Origin: Sutcliffiella rhizosphaerae
Lineage (GTDB): Bacteria > Bacillota > Bacilli > Bacillales > Bacillaceae_I
DNA: 64,000 nt
Direction of reading: 5' to 3'
NCBI RefSeq assembly: GCF_917563925.1
Contig: NZ_CAKJTJ010000021.1
Span: 1-64,000, forward strand
Numbering within the stretch: the stretch's first letter is position 1; each line of letters opens with the position of its first letter. This document shows, piece by piece, positions 16,347 through 24,604 of the stretch. Made by a program: the position numbers and the translations under genes. Under the pieces are notes generated by a model. The model made no database searches and was not told where the DNA came from. It saw nothing but the letters and a program-made list of their open reading frames with translations.

Positions 16347-17371
16347 TGCTCGTTTTTTATATACCTCTCATCTTTCATAAAAAGCCGCCAAAAGTAGACA
16401 AATCCAGGGAATAGTATAATAAAACCTACAATATAGGAGATGAAAAGTGCTCGGAATGATGCAGGGTCAGTAAATCCATTTTGAATAGTGACATTTGGAT
16501 AAATGATATATGGTAAATGTGCACGTCCATAAGCATAGCTTGCAAGTGCATATTGGATAAATGCAGATACAACTCCTAAACGTGGCAGCCCTGTCCAGCC
16601 ATTTTTTCCTGGAATGATTAAGGCTATCCCTGTTACAACGAACATAGCAGCTGAGACAACTAACCAAAAAAGATAATCCATCATGCCATTAAACAGCCAG
16701 AATGCCTCATAACGCATAGTGATCATAATTAGAAGAGCACTAAGTAAAGAAACAGGACCAAGTATGAGAGCATCCCGTCGATAAATTTCATATGCATGCT
16801 TGTCTTTCGCTACTTTTGAAAAATCTGCGAGCAACAATGAAGAGAGAAAAAGTGTGCTACTTACTGCAAAAAGAACGAACGATAAGGCATGAGGGCTTGT
16901 GAGAACACTTCCAAGCATAAGTTGTTCTACCCCATTAACGTTATCCACGAAGCCTCCATGGGTAATAGGCAACACAAGTATCAATATCGCGGGAATAAGA
17001 AAACCAGTAATTCCGGATATATAGGTCAATGGCTTTTCATAATCAGACACAATATGAGAAAAAACAAGAAACCCACTTCTAATAGCAAGTAGTAATAAAA
17101 TAATACTTCCTGGTATCAACAAAACAGTACCCAATGTATAGGCAGCACTAGGAAAAAAGCTATAAATGGCGACGACCACCGCTACGATAAATACATTCGT
17201 TACTTCCCATGTTGGGGAAAGATACTTATTGGCTATATTGGTGGCATTCGTTTTGTCACTTTTAATGTACAGCATGGACCAAAAACCAGCACCAAAATCC
17301 ATTGTAGCCATAACCGCATAAATAAAGATAAAACCCCATAGGACGGTAATGGCAAGAATTACATCTGTCAT
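16343..17371 (-). CDS. cydB: Cytochrome bd-type quinol oxidase subunit II
   Basis: A 342-residue integral membrane protein with eight or nine helices, beginning TDVILAITVLWGFIFIYAVMATMDFGAGFW, the usual CydB N-terminus. It pairs with subunit I, 14 nt upstream, with GGGAGG before the ATG. The complex oxidises menaquinol and reduces O2 at the membrane. In B. subtilis both cydAB and ythAB exist; length (YthB about 346) and location in the ytg-ytk region favour the YthAB type, but this needs a tree. No cydCD maturation genes are present here. Confidence 0.9.
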   Translation of the reverse strand: MTDVILAITVLWGFIFIYAVMATMDFGAGFWSMLYIKSDKTNATNIANKYLSPTWEVTNVFIVAVVVAIYSFFPSAAYTLGTVLLIPGSIILLLLAIRSGFLVFSHIVSDYEKPLTYISGITGFLIPAILILVLPITHGGFVDNVNGVEQLMLGSVLTSPHALSFVLFAVSSTLFLSSLLLADFSKVAKDKHAYEIYRRDALILGPVSLLSALLIMITMRYEAFWLFNGMMDYLFWLVVSAAMFVVTGIALIIPGKNGWTGLPRLGVVSAFIQYALASYAYGRAHLPYIIYPNVTIQNGFTDPASFRALFISYIVGFIILFPGFVYFWRLFMKDERYIKNEH

Positions 17372-17385
17372 TTTACAAAGCCTCC

Positions 17386-18738
17386 CTAAGCGTGAATCCC
17401 ATTAGTCGTAGAGTCGGATTCTTTCCATTCATCTTCAAGTGGATGTCGCTTAAAGTAATAGCGCAACACAAGCACTACAGCTATACCAAGAAGAACATAA
17501 ATAGCAGCAAAGGCAAAAAATAATAGCGCTAAATTTTGATTACCTGTCACCGCATCTGCAGTTAGCATGACTCGGTAAATAACCCAAGGCTGCCTTCCAG
17601 TACAAGCAAATATCCATCCAAATTCTATCGCTAGCATTGCCAGTGGTCCTCCTGCTACAAATAGCCACATCAACCAGGTAGGAAAGGTAGGTCTTTTTAG
17701 AATTTTACTCCAAAGAAATCCGAGGAAGGATAAGAGAATGAGAAATGAACCGATTCCAACCATCCCGTTAAATAGGGTATGTACAAATAATGGTGGCCAG
17801 TATTCTTCTGGAAAATCATTTAAGCCTACTACGACGGTATCGAAACGATCATCAGCGAGAAAGCTTAACGCCCATGGAATCTCAAGGCCCCATTTCACTT
17901 CTTGTGTTTCACGATCAGTAAACCCACCGATAGCTAGTGGTGCATGCGATTGAGTTTTAAAAAGTCCTTCGGCCGCAGCAAGTTTTTCAGGCTGGAACTG
18001 ATGTAACTGCTGGGCAGATTCATGTCCATTAAGTGCAGTCATAAAAGAGAATATACCCCCAACTATCAGCCCCATCATTAATGCTTTGCGATGGAATTGA
18101 AAAATCCGTTTGTTTCCCCTATTACGGAGCATTTTATAAGCCGCAACAGAAGCAATGACAAACGCACCTGTCATAAATGCAGAAACGGCAACATGCCCTG
18201 CAGTAACGACAAAGCTTGGATTAAAAAAGGCTGCCCATGGATCGACATCCACAATCTCCCCGTTTTCGATTCTGAATCCTGCCGGCGTTCCCTCAAATGC
18301 ATGAACATTTGTAATTAATACTGCTGAGGCAGCAGCCCCAATGGTGACTAATGTGACACTCAAAATCCTCATCCAAGGTGAAATGCGATCAGCGGCATAA
18401 ACATAAATCGAAATGAAAAGTGCTTCAACAAAAAAAGCATAAATTTCGATTTGGAAAGGAAGTGCCATTACTTTTCCGATGACTTCCATAAAGCCAGGCC
18501 ATAAAAGCGACAGCTGAACTCCTGCAATCGTACCTGTAGGAATGGCCACACCTAATAGCACAGCTTTTGCTTTCGTCCATCTTTTAGCCATAATGGCATA
18601 ATCTCTGTTATTAGTCTTTTGGTACATTAATTCCGCAATCAAAATCATTAAAGGAATTCCGACACCTAACGTGGCAAAAATAATATGAAATCCCATCGTC
18701 GTTCCAAATAAAGACCGCGCAATGACTACATCACCCAT
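17386..18738 (-). CDS. cydA: Cytochrome bd-type quinol oxidase subunit I
   Basis: A 450-residue heme-bearing subunit. It starts MGDVVIARSLFGTTMGFHIIFA, where His17 is the likely heme b595/d-site ligand; the second heme His lies in GHVAVSAFMTG and GRQPWVIYRVMLTADA is the conserved late motif. The Q-loop (NGHESAQQLHQFQPEKLAAAEG onward) looks short, as in YthA/CIO-type oxidases. The ATG at 18738 is chosen over one at 18783 because the family begins there and AAGGGA precedes it. It is expressed with cydB. Its product uses the menaquinol made by the men genes. Confidence 0.9.
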   Translation of the reverse strand: MGDVVIARSLFGTTMGFHIIFATLGVGIPLMILIAELMYQKTNNRDYAIMAKRWTKAKAVLLGVAIPTGTIAGVQLSLLWPGFMEVIGKVMALPFQIEIYAFFVEALFISIYVYAADRISPWMRILSVTLVTIGAAASAVLITNVHAFEGTPAGFRIENGEIVDVDPWAAFFNPSFVVTAGHVAVSAFMTGAFVIASVAAYKMLRNRGNKRIFQFHRKALMMGLIVGGIFSFMTALNGHESAQQLHQFQPEKLAAAEGLFKTQSHAPLAIGGFTDRETQEVKWGLEIPWALSFLADDRFDTVVVGLNDFPEEYWPPLFVHTLFNGMVGIGSFLILLSFLGFLWSKILKRPTFPTWLMWLFVAGGPLAMLAIEFGWIFACTGRQPWVIYRVMLTADAVTGNQNLALLFFAFAAIYVLLGIAVVLVLRYYFKRHPLEDEWKESDSTTNGIHA

Positions 18739-18849
18739 CCAAAAACGTCCCTTCAAGCAAGAATATATATGTATATAGTCCACTTTTTTCCATCAAATAT
18801 GCATCGTGATCGAATTTCTTGAAATCATACAAACTACCATTTAAAATTA

Positions 18850-18871
18850 AAACGTAACAATTACGATTTAT
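18850..18871. promoter_or_regulatory. Zur box upstream of the CobW-like gene
   Basis: AACGTAACAATTACGATTTA matches the Bacillus Zur consensus (AAATCGTAATnATTACGATTT) with a degenerate left half. It lies about 90 bp before the start at 18957. Confidence 0.75.
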
Positions 18872-18956
18872 AGTTATGTTTTTTTCTTTCTTGAAGCAAC
18901 TGTATAATGGGTATATGAAAATACAACAGGTGAATTTTTTTGATAGGAGTGTACAT

Positions 18957-19916
18957 ATGACTAAAAAGGTACCAGTATATGTTATTAGCGGATTTTTAGG
19001 AAGCGGAAAAACAACAGTGCTGCTAAATATGCTTGAGCATTTTAAGCAACAAAAGAAGATTCCTGGAATTATCTTGAACGAATTAGGAGATGAAAATGTC
19101 GAGGATCATCTTTTTAAAGGAGAAAAAATAGTTGAACTGTTAAATGGTTGTATTTGCTGTACCATTCAGGAAGACTTAAAAACTACTTTAGATCAATATA
19201 TAGGGCAAGAAATTGATGTGTTGATCATTGAAGGAACAGGTGTAGCAAACCCACTGGAGATTAAGGAAGTCTTGCTGACACCAGCATATATGCAACATTT
19301 TGAGTTGCAATCCATGATAAGTTTGGTAGACGCTAGTCACTACTTGGAATATCAAAGTTTCTTTAGTAGCTCAAAAGAAATTAGAGGTCTTTTAAAGGAA
19401 CAGGTAACATCTGCGCACTTACTTGTTTTAAACAAAATGGATCTTATTTCAGAAAAAGAGTTGATAAAAGTAGAATCGAAGCTAGCCGATCAACTTGAAG
19501 ACCATGTGCCTGTTTACCGAACTAGCTTTGGAGCAGTCCCACTGGAGATTCTTTTGGAAAAGCGAATGCATGTGGTGGAAGTAGAAGAAGAGGGCGCTGG
19601 TGAGATACATCATGATGGGGAGCATCACCATCATCACCATCATATTGAAGCAGTAAAAATAAATATGATAGAGCCTATAAACACAGTGGTATTGGAGTCT
19701 GAGCTGAAAAAACTTTCCAAACAAGTAATTAGATCAAAAGGGATTGTTTTGTTAGAAGAAACGCCTGGTTTATATGAGTTTCAATATGCAGCTTCCACAT
19801 TGGTGTTAAATAAAATAGAAGATAGTGAGAACAAAGAGTATAAGCCTTCCATCATATTGATAGGTAAAGAAATCGATGAAAAAAAGGTAGCAAAGTTTCG
19901 AGAGGCATTAAAGTAA
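18957..19916 (+). CDS. COG0523 (CobW) GTPase with His-rich loop, Zur-regulated
   Basis: A 319-residue G3E-family GTPase, a putative zinc metallochaperone. Walker A is GFLGSGKTT (about 11-19), the metal-binding motif is CICC in NGCICCTIQEDL, and the base motif is NKMD. A His-rich loop around 220-235 has seven consecutive His. The ATG at 18957 with ATAGGAGTG upstream is preferred to one at 18876, as the family starts TKKVPVYVISG. The Zur box predicts expression under zinc limitation. It differs in length from the second such GTPase at 21626-22810, so they are not a recent duplication. Confidence 0.88.
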   Translation: MTKKVPVYVISGFLGSGKTTVLLNMLEHFKQQKKIPGIILNELGDENVEDHLFKGEKIVELLNGCICCTIQEDLKTTLDQYIGQEIDVLIIEGTGVANPLEIKEVLLTPAYMQHFELQSMISLVDASHYLEYQSFFSSSKEIRGLLKEQVTSAHLLVLNKMDLISEKELIKVESKLADQLEDHVPVYRTSFGAVPLEILLEKRMHVVEVEEEGAGEIHHDGEHHHHHHHIEAVKINMIEPINTVVLESELKKLSKQVIRSKGIVLLEETPGLYEFQYAASTLVLNKIEDSENKEYKPSIILIGKEIDEKKVAKFREALK

Positions 19917-19922
19917 TGATAA

Positions 19923-19945
19923 AAACACTCCAGTTTGGGGTGTTT
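19923..19945 (+). terminator. Hairpin after the CobW-like gene
   Basis: AAACACTCC pairs with GGGGTGTTT (one G-U) around the loop AGTTT. The T-tract is short. The core is repeated at 20221-20241. Confidence 0.6.
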
Positions 19946-19990
19946 CAGTGTGCAGACAAAGGTACTTTTCTTAAGTTAAGCGATTTCTAT

Positions 19991-20175
19991 GTTGATCGTA
20001 GTGAAAGACGCGAAGACTCCTCGAAAATGCTACCACATTTTCATCGTGCGATGAATCGCTATCGAAGCCTTCCTTGTCCTGCGGGAGGAAGGGACATGGG
20101 AAACCCCCGCAGGCAAAGCCCTAGGAGGTTCCCGGACCGCCCGCGGAAAGCGAAGCGTCTGCAACGAAGATCAAC
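19991..20175. repeat. Dispersed GC-rich palindromic repeat element
   Basis: A 185-bp non-coding block much richer in GC than its surroundings. It opens with GTTGATC and closes with GATCAAC, and GACGC / GCGTC lie at matching distances inside, so the ends are imperfect inverted repeats. Inside are GTCCTGCGGGAGGAAGGGAC and CCCGCAGGC pairing arms. Its right end recurs at 1-47. It carries an apparent 109-codon frame (19916-20245) that I reject as coding. No clear target duplication was found. Confidence 0.65.
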
Positions 20176-20220
20176 AATTAAACATCTACAAATAATTTGG
20201 GTTTGTCAACAGTCTGAAAC

Positions 20221-20246
20221 ACTCCAGTTTGGAGTGTTTTTTTGAA
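20221..20246 (+). terminator. Second copy of the CobW terminator hairpin
   Basis: ACACTCC-AGTTT-GGAGTGT followed by seven or more T. It repeats the core of the 19923-19945 hairpin with one change and has the better T-tract; the GC-rich element lies between the two. Confidence 0.75.
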
Positions 20247-20248
20247 CA

Positions 20249-20395
20249 ATTGAAGGATTCACATGCATAAGAATTTGCATGAATCTCGAAAGGTTTTGGA
20301 GTCACCACTAAAGGTTTTGGATTTACCTCGCAAGGATTGGGTGCTCCCATTATTAGTTTTACGAGGAGCATACCACCAAAGGTTGAAATATTTGA
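20249..20395. repeat. Degenerate intergenic array with 21-bp period
   Basis: Seven consecutive 21-bp blocks can be laid in register, the clearest being AAAGGTTTTGGAGTCACCAC(T) at 20291 and AAAGGTTTTGGATTTACCTC(G) at 20312, then CAAGGATTGGGTGCTCCCAT(T) at 20333. Outer units are more diverged. The array sits between the CobW terminator and the znuA terminator. There is no ORF or Cas gene. Function unknown. Confidence 0.6.
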
Positions 20396-20397
20396 AC

Positions 20398-20433
20398 AAA
20401 TAAAAGAGGCAATCCATGGGACTGCCTCTTTGA
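20398..20433 (-). terminator. Terminator of znuA
   Basis: AAAGAGGCA (20405-20413) pairs with TGCCTCTTT (20425-20433); the minus strand continues TTTATTTG. Confidence 0.8.
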
Positions 20434-20434
20434 A

Positions 20435-21523
20435 CTAATTCAGAGCCTTTTTCAAGATTTCAAGGTTTTGACGCATTAAACTAAAGTAATCTTCATCGTT
20501 TTGGACATCTTCATCTGTAAGAGCCTCTAAATTATGAAGTACAAGTGCTTCTGCACCTATTTCATTTTGTACAACTTCTGCTATTTTTCCAGTAATGTTC
20601 TGATCAAAAATAACATATTTTATATTGTTTTCCTTAGCAGTAGCAATAATTTCTGTTAACTGTTTTTGGGAAGGTTCTTGTGTTGGTGAAAGACCGGTCA
20701 CACTGATTTGATCCAACCCATAGCGACTTTCCCAATATCCGTAAGCCGCATGTGAGACTAGTAGCTTATTTGTTTGAGCTGTTTCAAAAATCTCTTTATA
20801 TTCTCCATCTAACTTTTCAAGCTCATTTTTTAACGATTCAAAGTTTGCTTCAAAATCCTCTTTTGCATCAGGCTTTAGCTCAATAAGAGCATCTTTAATA
20901 TTCTCCGCTAGCTTTATGGATAGTGTTGGATCTAGCCATACGTGAGGGTCACCGTCAGAGTGGTCGTGGTCGTGATCATCATGTGAATTGTCCGCATGAT
21001 CGTGTTCATGGTCGTCATGAGCCTCGTCCGCATGATCGTGTTCATGGTCATCATGAGCATTGTCCGCATGATCGTGTTCATGGTCGTCATGAGCCTCGTC
21101 CGCATGATCGTGTTCATGGTCATCATGAGCCTCGTCCGCATGGTCGTGTTCATCTTCACCACGTAACTCAATGCCGTGTCCTGCAGCTACAATGGTTACA
21201 TCTTCATTTTTCAGTACATCTTTTGCTTTATCTGCAAATCCTTCCACGCCAACTCCTGTATAAATAAAGGCATTAGCTGAGGCCATTTCACTCATCGTTC
21301 TAGTAGAAGGTTCATACGTATGAGCATCTGCTCCAGGAGGAAGAACCGATTTAATGTCAATATGGTCAGCTCCTATTTTATGAGCGAAATCCTCCAAAGG
21401 GAAAATGGTAGTGTAGATAATTAATTTTTCGTTGCCATCAGAGGCTTTATTATTAGAATTACATCCAACAAGAAATGTAAAAGTAGTAAGTAATAGTATG
21501 ACTAAAATAGATTTTACTTTCAT
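20435..21523 (-). CDS. znuA: Zinc-binding ABC transporter lipoprotein with His/Asp-rich repeats
   Basis: A 362-residue cluster A-I binding protein. The signal peptide ends in LVGC (Cys21, lipobox). The N-lobe has His in PPGADAHTYEPS, the C-lobe DPHVWLD, LLVSHAAYGYW and VIFDQNITGK. Between them, residues about 120-190, is a tandem 12-residue repeat (HDDHEHDHADEA type, five units) typical of zinc-binding ZnuA/AdcA proteins but longer than usual. A near-perfect Zur box precedes it. No permease or ATPase partner lies nearby, so it either uses a transporter encoded elsewhere or buffers zinc. GAGAGGAG precedes the ATG. Confidence 0.9.
   Translation of the reverse strand: MKVKSILVILLLTTFTFLVGCNSNNKASDGNEKLIIYTTIFPLEDFAHKIGADHIDIKSVLPPGADAHTYEPSTRTMSEMASANAFIYTGVGVEGFADKAKDVLKNEDVTIVAAGHGIELRGEDEHDHADEAHDDHEHDHADEAHDDHEHDHADNAHDDHEHDHADEAHDDHEHDHADNSHDDHDHDHSDGDPHVWLDPTLSIKLAENIKDALIELKPDAKEDFEANFESLKNELEKLDGEYKEIFETAQTNKLLVSHAAYGYWESRYGLDQISVTGLSPTQEPSQKQLTEIIATAKENNIKYVIFDQNITGKIAEVVQNEIGAEALVLHNLEALTDEDVQNDEDYFSLMRQNLEILKKALN
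20991..21170. repeat. 36-bp tandem repeat inside znuA
   Basis: Five 36-bp units begin at 20991, 21027, 21063, 21099 and 21135, each opening TCCGCATG, and encode 12-residue His/Asp units. Units differ by a few silent or conservative changes. Confidence 0.9.
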
Positions 21524-21558
21524 GGTGAACTCCTCTCAATTTTGATCCCAACATATTA

Positions 21559-21577
21559 TATCGTAATTATTACGATT
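21559..21577. promoter_or_regulatory. Zur box upstream of znuA
   Basis: TCGTAATTATTACGA at 21561-21575 is a perfect palindrome with the Zur core, 38 bp before the znuA start. Confidence 0.9.
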
Positions 21578-21625
21578 TGAGAACTAAAAAATATTATTTA
21601 TAAAATCATAAAAAACTTATATGTT

Positions 21626-22810
21626 TTATTCGGCTACAAAAGCAGGCATGGGGTCATGGAACTTTGACCAGTCCTTTTTCATTTCTTGATCCGATAGAAG
21701 ACAAGTATTCAATGAATGTATTAATAGGTTCTGATCAAGTTCAATACCTATGAAAACAAGTTCGGTCATCCTGTCCCCAAATGTTTCATCCCATTTTTGA
21801 AGGAGCTCTGGTTCGTCTTTTAACGCTTGTATTTTGTCCTGCTCTATATAGCTTGCAACCCATTCCCCTGCCCCCTGAACGATGATAGAAGCTCCTGCTT
21901 GAGATAGTAAGCCTGCCATATGATTTCTGGATGCTAACCAGAAAAAGCCTTTTGAGCGAATGACATCTTCCGGAAAATTTTCTAACCAATTCATGAAACG
22001 CTCTGGATGAAATGGCTTACGGCTTCGGTATACAAATGAAGTGATGCCATATTCCTCTGTTTCCGGTATATGTTCTTCATTAAGCTCTTTTATCCAGCCA
22101 GCAGCTTGACTAGCTTTTTCAAAGTCAAATAGCTTAGTATTTAGAATGTGATTAAGTTTTACCTCACCATTTTTAGTGGGGATAATGGTTGCATCTGGAT
22201 TTAGTTTTCGTAACAATGCCTTCAATTCTGAAACATATAGAGATTCAAGTAAATCAATTTTGTTTAGCAGGATGATATTAGCAAATTCTATTTGATCGAT
22301 TAATAGATCGGCTATTTCACGAGTGTCCAGTTCATCTGTTCCTTGTTTACGGTCTAGAAGGCTTTCTCCCGATTCGTAATCATCATAAAAACGGTAGCCA
22401 TCTACAACTGTAATCATGGCATCTAATCTGCATTTTTTACTAAGATCGATATTAAATTCTTCATCTAGATATGTAAATGTTTGTGCAACAGGAATGGGCT
22501 CACTTATTCCAGAAGATTCAATTATGATATAATCGATATTTCCTCCGTCTACGAGGCGCTCAACTTCCTTTATTAAGTCTTCCCGAAGTGTGCAGCAGAT
22601 ACAACCATTTTGCAATTCTACCAGTTTCTCTTCTGTTCTTGAAAATCCTCCTTGCTCAATAAGAGCAGCATCGATATTGATTTCACTCATATCATTAACA
22701 ATCACTGCAACCTTTAATCCATCTCTGTTCGCTAAAATATGATTTAGCAATGTGGTTTTTCCAGCTCCTAAGTAACCACTTAATACAGTCACAGGAATTC
22801 TTTTTTCCAA
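21626..22810 (-). CDS. zagA: COG0523 GTPase, ZagA/YciC-like zinc metallochaperone
   Basis: A 394-residue G3E GTPase, close in length to B. subtilis ZagA (YciC, 397), which delivers zinc to client enzymes such as FolE under zinc starvation. Walker A is GYLGAGKTT (about 11-19), the metal motif [11 protein letters not shown], then ESSGISEP and NKIDLLE. The C-terminal domain includes [10 protein letters not shown] and [15 protein letters not shown]. The start is TTG at 22810, with GGAG 10 nt upstream; a nearby ATG is out of frame. A Zur box lies about 30 bp upstream. Transcribed toward znuA, which has its own Zur box. Confidence 0.9.
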   Translation of the reverse strand: MEKRIPVTVLSGYLGAGKTTLLNHILANRDGLKVAVIVNDMSEINIDAALIEQGGFSRTEEKLVELQNGCICCTLREDLIKEVERLVDGGNIDYIIIESSGISEPIPVAQTFTYLDEEFNIDLSKKCRLDAMITVVDGYRFYDDYESGESLLDRKQGTDELDTREIADLLIDQIEFANIILLNKIDLLESLYVSELKALLRKLNPDATIIPTKNGEVKLNHILNTKLFDFEKASQAAGWIKELNEEHIPETEEYGITSFVYRSRKPFHPERFMNWLENFPEDVIRSKGFFWLASRNHMAGLLSQAGASIIVQGAGEWVASYIEQDKIQALKDEPELLQKWDETFGDRMTELVFIGIELDQNLLIHSLNTCLLSDQEMKKDWSKFHDPMPAFVAE

Positions 22811-22836
22811 CAGTTTTCATCTCCTTTTCATTTCAT

Positions 22837-22858
22837 AAAACGTAATGTTTACGATTTA
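22837..22858. promoter_or_regulatory. Zur box upstream of zagA
   Basis: AAAACGTAATGTTTACGATT (continuing TA) matches the Zur consensus in both halves, with a GT centre. It is the third such box in 4 kb. Confidence 0.85.
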
Positions 22859-22976
22859 TAAAAATAATAATACTAAAATCTCAAAAAGAAAACAATACTA
22901 AAATATTGTCAATTTGGATTAACTTTGTCATATTGGAAAGGTGGATAATAATCTATATAAAGAGAGAGGTAATTTG

Positions 22977-23540
22977 ATGAGGCTACTAGAACAAATTTTG
23001 GAACATAATTTGGATTTTGTTGAAAAAGAGGAATACAAACAATACCAAACCACAAAATTCCCAGATAAAAAACTGGTAGTTTTATCTTGTATGGATACCA
23101 GATTAATGGAATTGTTGCACAAGGCTATGAATATGAAGCATGGGGATATGAAAATTGTAAAAAATGCTGGTGCAATTGTCTCTCATCCTTTTGGCAGTAT
23201 TATGAGAAGTATTCTTGTTGCAGTGTATGAATTAAATGCAGATGAGGTTGCTGTGGTGGGTCATCACGATTGTGGTATGGGAAAAGTTAATTTCGATAGC
23301 ATTCGTGAAAAAATGGAAGCAAGAGGGATTAAGAAAGAGACAATCGATGATCTAAAGTATGCGGGAATTGATGTTAGAGGATTTTTAAAAGGATTCGATA
23401 GTGTGGAGGAAAGTGTCCGCGAAAGTGTGGATATGATTGTGAAACATCCCCTAATGCCAAAAGGGATTCCTGTGCATGGCCTTGTTATTGATCCGCACAC
23501 AGGAAAATTGGATTTAGTAACAAATGGTTACGAAAATTAA
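22977..23540 (+). CDS. ytiB: Beta-class carbonic anhydrase (YtiB-like)
   Basis: A 187-residue enzyme interconverting CO2 and bicarbonate. The zinc ligands are Cys in SCMDTRL (about 38), His and Cys in VGHHDCGMG (about 93-97), with the Asp-Arg dyad of CxDxR intact. ATG at 22977 has GAGAGG 7 nt upstream; the frame opens 36 nt earlier without a good site. Length equals B. subtilis YtiB. It lies 118 bp from the zagA Zur box, divergently, so the same operator might also affect it; that is inference. Confidence 0.9.
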   Translation: MRLLEQILEHNLDFVEKEEYKQYQTTKFPDKKLVVLSCMDTRLMELLHKAMNMKHGDMKIVKNAGAIVSHPFGSIMRSILVAVYELNADEVAVVGHHDCGMGKVNFDSIREKMEARGIKKETIDDLKYAGIDVRGFLKGFDSVEESVRESVDMIVKHPLMPKGIPVHGLVIDPHTGKLDLVTNGYEN

Positions 23541-23545
23541 TCTAT

Positions 23546-23767
23546 CTATTTTTTCTTTTCTGGAACATGATCGATGCCACCTGGATGAAACGGGTGGCAT
23601 TTTCCTATTCTTTTTATCGTAAGCCACCCACCTTTAATTGCTCCGAATCTGCTTATTGCTTCAAGTCCGTATTGTGAGCACGTTGGGTAGAAGCGGCAGG
23701 TTGGAGGAGTCAAAGGGGATATGAATCTTCGGTAGAAACGAATGATTCCTAAAAAAACATACTTCAC
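23546..23767 (-). CDS. yidD: YidD family membrane protein insertion efficiency factor
   Basis: A 73-residue protein with the highly conserved [18 protein letters not shown] followed by [19 protein letters not shown], including three invariant Cys. YidD assists YidC/SecYEG insertion at the inner membrane. The start is taken as GTG at 23767 ([15 protein letters not shown]), which has GAGGTG 6 nt upstream and matches the family N-terminus; an ATG at 23833 would add 22 residues without a ribosome site. It is convergent with ytiB. Confidence 0.9.
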   Translation of the reverse strand: MKYVFLGIIRFYRRFISPLTPPTCRFYPTCSQYGLEAISRFGAIKGGWLTIKRIGKCHPFHPGGIDHVPEKKK

Positions 23768-23845
23768 TTTGGTCACCTCATGTAAATTATAATAGATATA
23801 GGTAGGAAGGAACAAAAAATAAAGAAAACGCATAAATCAGATAAA

Positions 23846-23874
23846 TTTAATTGGAATTAAAAATGTGCTATAAT
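23846..23874 (+). promoter_or_regulatory. Extended -10 promoter of luxS
   Basis: TGCTATAAT (23866-23874) combines an extended TG motif with a consensus -10; TTTAAT at 23846-23851 is a weak -35 with a 17-nt spacer. Confidence 0.65.
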
Positions 23875-23907
23875 ATTTATAACTTATAAATAAGGGAGAG
23901 TGCAATT

Positions 23908-24381
23908 ATGCCTTCAGTTGAAAGTTTTGAATTAGACCATAATGCAGTAAAAGCTCCTTATGTTCGTCATTGTGGAGTTCACAAAGTCGGAACAGATGGT
24001 GTTGTTAATAAATATGATATCCGTTTTTGTCAGCCAAATAAACAGGCAATGAAGCCGGATGCCATTCATACACTAGAACATTTACTTGCATTCAATATCC
24101 GAACACATGCTGAAAAGTACAATCATTTTGATATTATCGATATTTCACCTATGGGTTGTCAGACTGGGTACTATTTAGTTGTAAGTGGTGAACCTACAGT
24201 TGATGAGATTGTGGATTTGATGGAAGATACGTTAAAGGATGCTGTACAGATTGAAGAAATTCCCGCTGCAAATGAAAAACAGTGTGGTCAAGCGAAACTT
24301 CATGATCTTGAAGGAGCGAAGCGTTTAATGCGTTTTTGGCTAGAACAAGATAAAGAAGACTTGAAAAAAGTATTTGGTTGA
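23908..24381 (+). CDS. luxS: S-ribosylhomocysteine lyase
   Basis: LuxS splits S-ribosylhomocysteine into homocysteine and the AI-2 precursor, recycling the methyl cycle fed by MetK (38212). The 157 residues show HCGVHKVG, the metal motif HTLEH (His54, His58) and the third ligand Cys in [10 protein letters not shown] near 126. GGGAGAG precedes the ATG. Own promoter and terminator, so monocistronic. Length matches the family. Confidence 0.97.
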   Translation: MPSVESFELDHNAVKAPYVRHCGVHKVGTDGVVNKYDIRFCQPNKQAMKPDAIHTLEHLLAFNIRTHAEKYNHFDIIDISPMGCQTGYYLVVSGEPTVDEIVDLMEDTLKDAVQIEEIPAANEKQCGQAKLHDLEGAKRLMRFWLEQDKEDLKKVFG

Positions 24382-24389
24382 TAGTAAAA

Positions 24390-24432
24390 GGGCTGGCCTT
24401 TAGTTTATGTGAACTAGGGTCAGTCTTTTTTA
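24390..24432 (+). terminator. Terminator of luxS
   Basis: GGCTGGCC pairs with GGGTCAGTC through G-U pairs, with an inner AGTT/AACT stem, then TTTTTTA. Confidence 0.75.
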
Positions 24433-24565
24433 CTTTTTAATGATACTTTTGAAGTTAGAAAAGCGTCAGCTCCAATCTTCTTACTCTTTTTTAATTACCC
24501 TATCATATATTTAAAAGATAGACATATAATCCTAGCAATAGAAAAAAATCTTTGCTAGATTCGTA

Positions 24566-24574
24566 TGTTATAAT
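24566..24574 (+). promoter_or_regulatory. Extended -10 of the permease operon
   Basis: TGTTATAAT, 30 bp before the start at 24605; no strong -35 is seen. Confidence 0.55.
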
Positions 24575-24604
24575 ACTAAAAGAAATGAAGATAGGAGAAC
24601 TAGA

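Noticed and set aside
19916-20245. 109-codon plus-strand frame after the CobW-like gene
   Set aside because: It lies within the dispersed GC-rich repeat and the two terminator hairpins, and has no Shine-Dalgarno site.
20249-20395. CRISPR array reading of the 21-bp arrays here and at 35622
   Set aside because: Units are degenerate, 21 bp in total with no constant repeat plus unique spacer pattern, and no cas genes are present.
20923-21267. Long His/Arg-rich and Met/Thr-rich frames opposite and beside znuA
   Set aside because: Shadow frames created by the 36-bp tandem repeat; the lipoprotein frame has the signal peptide, ribosome site and domain motifs.
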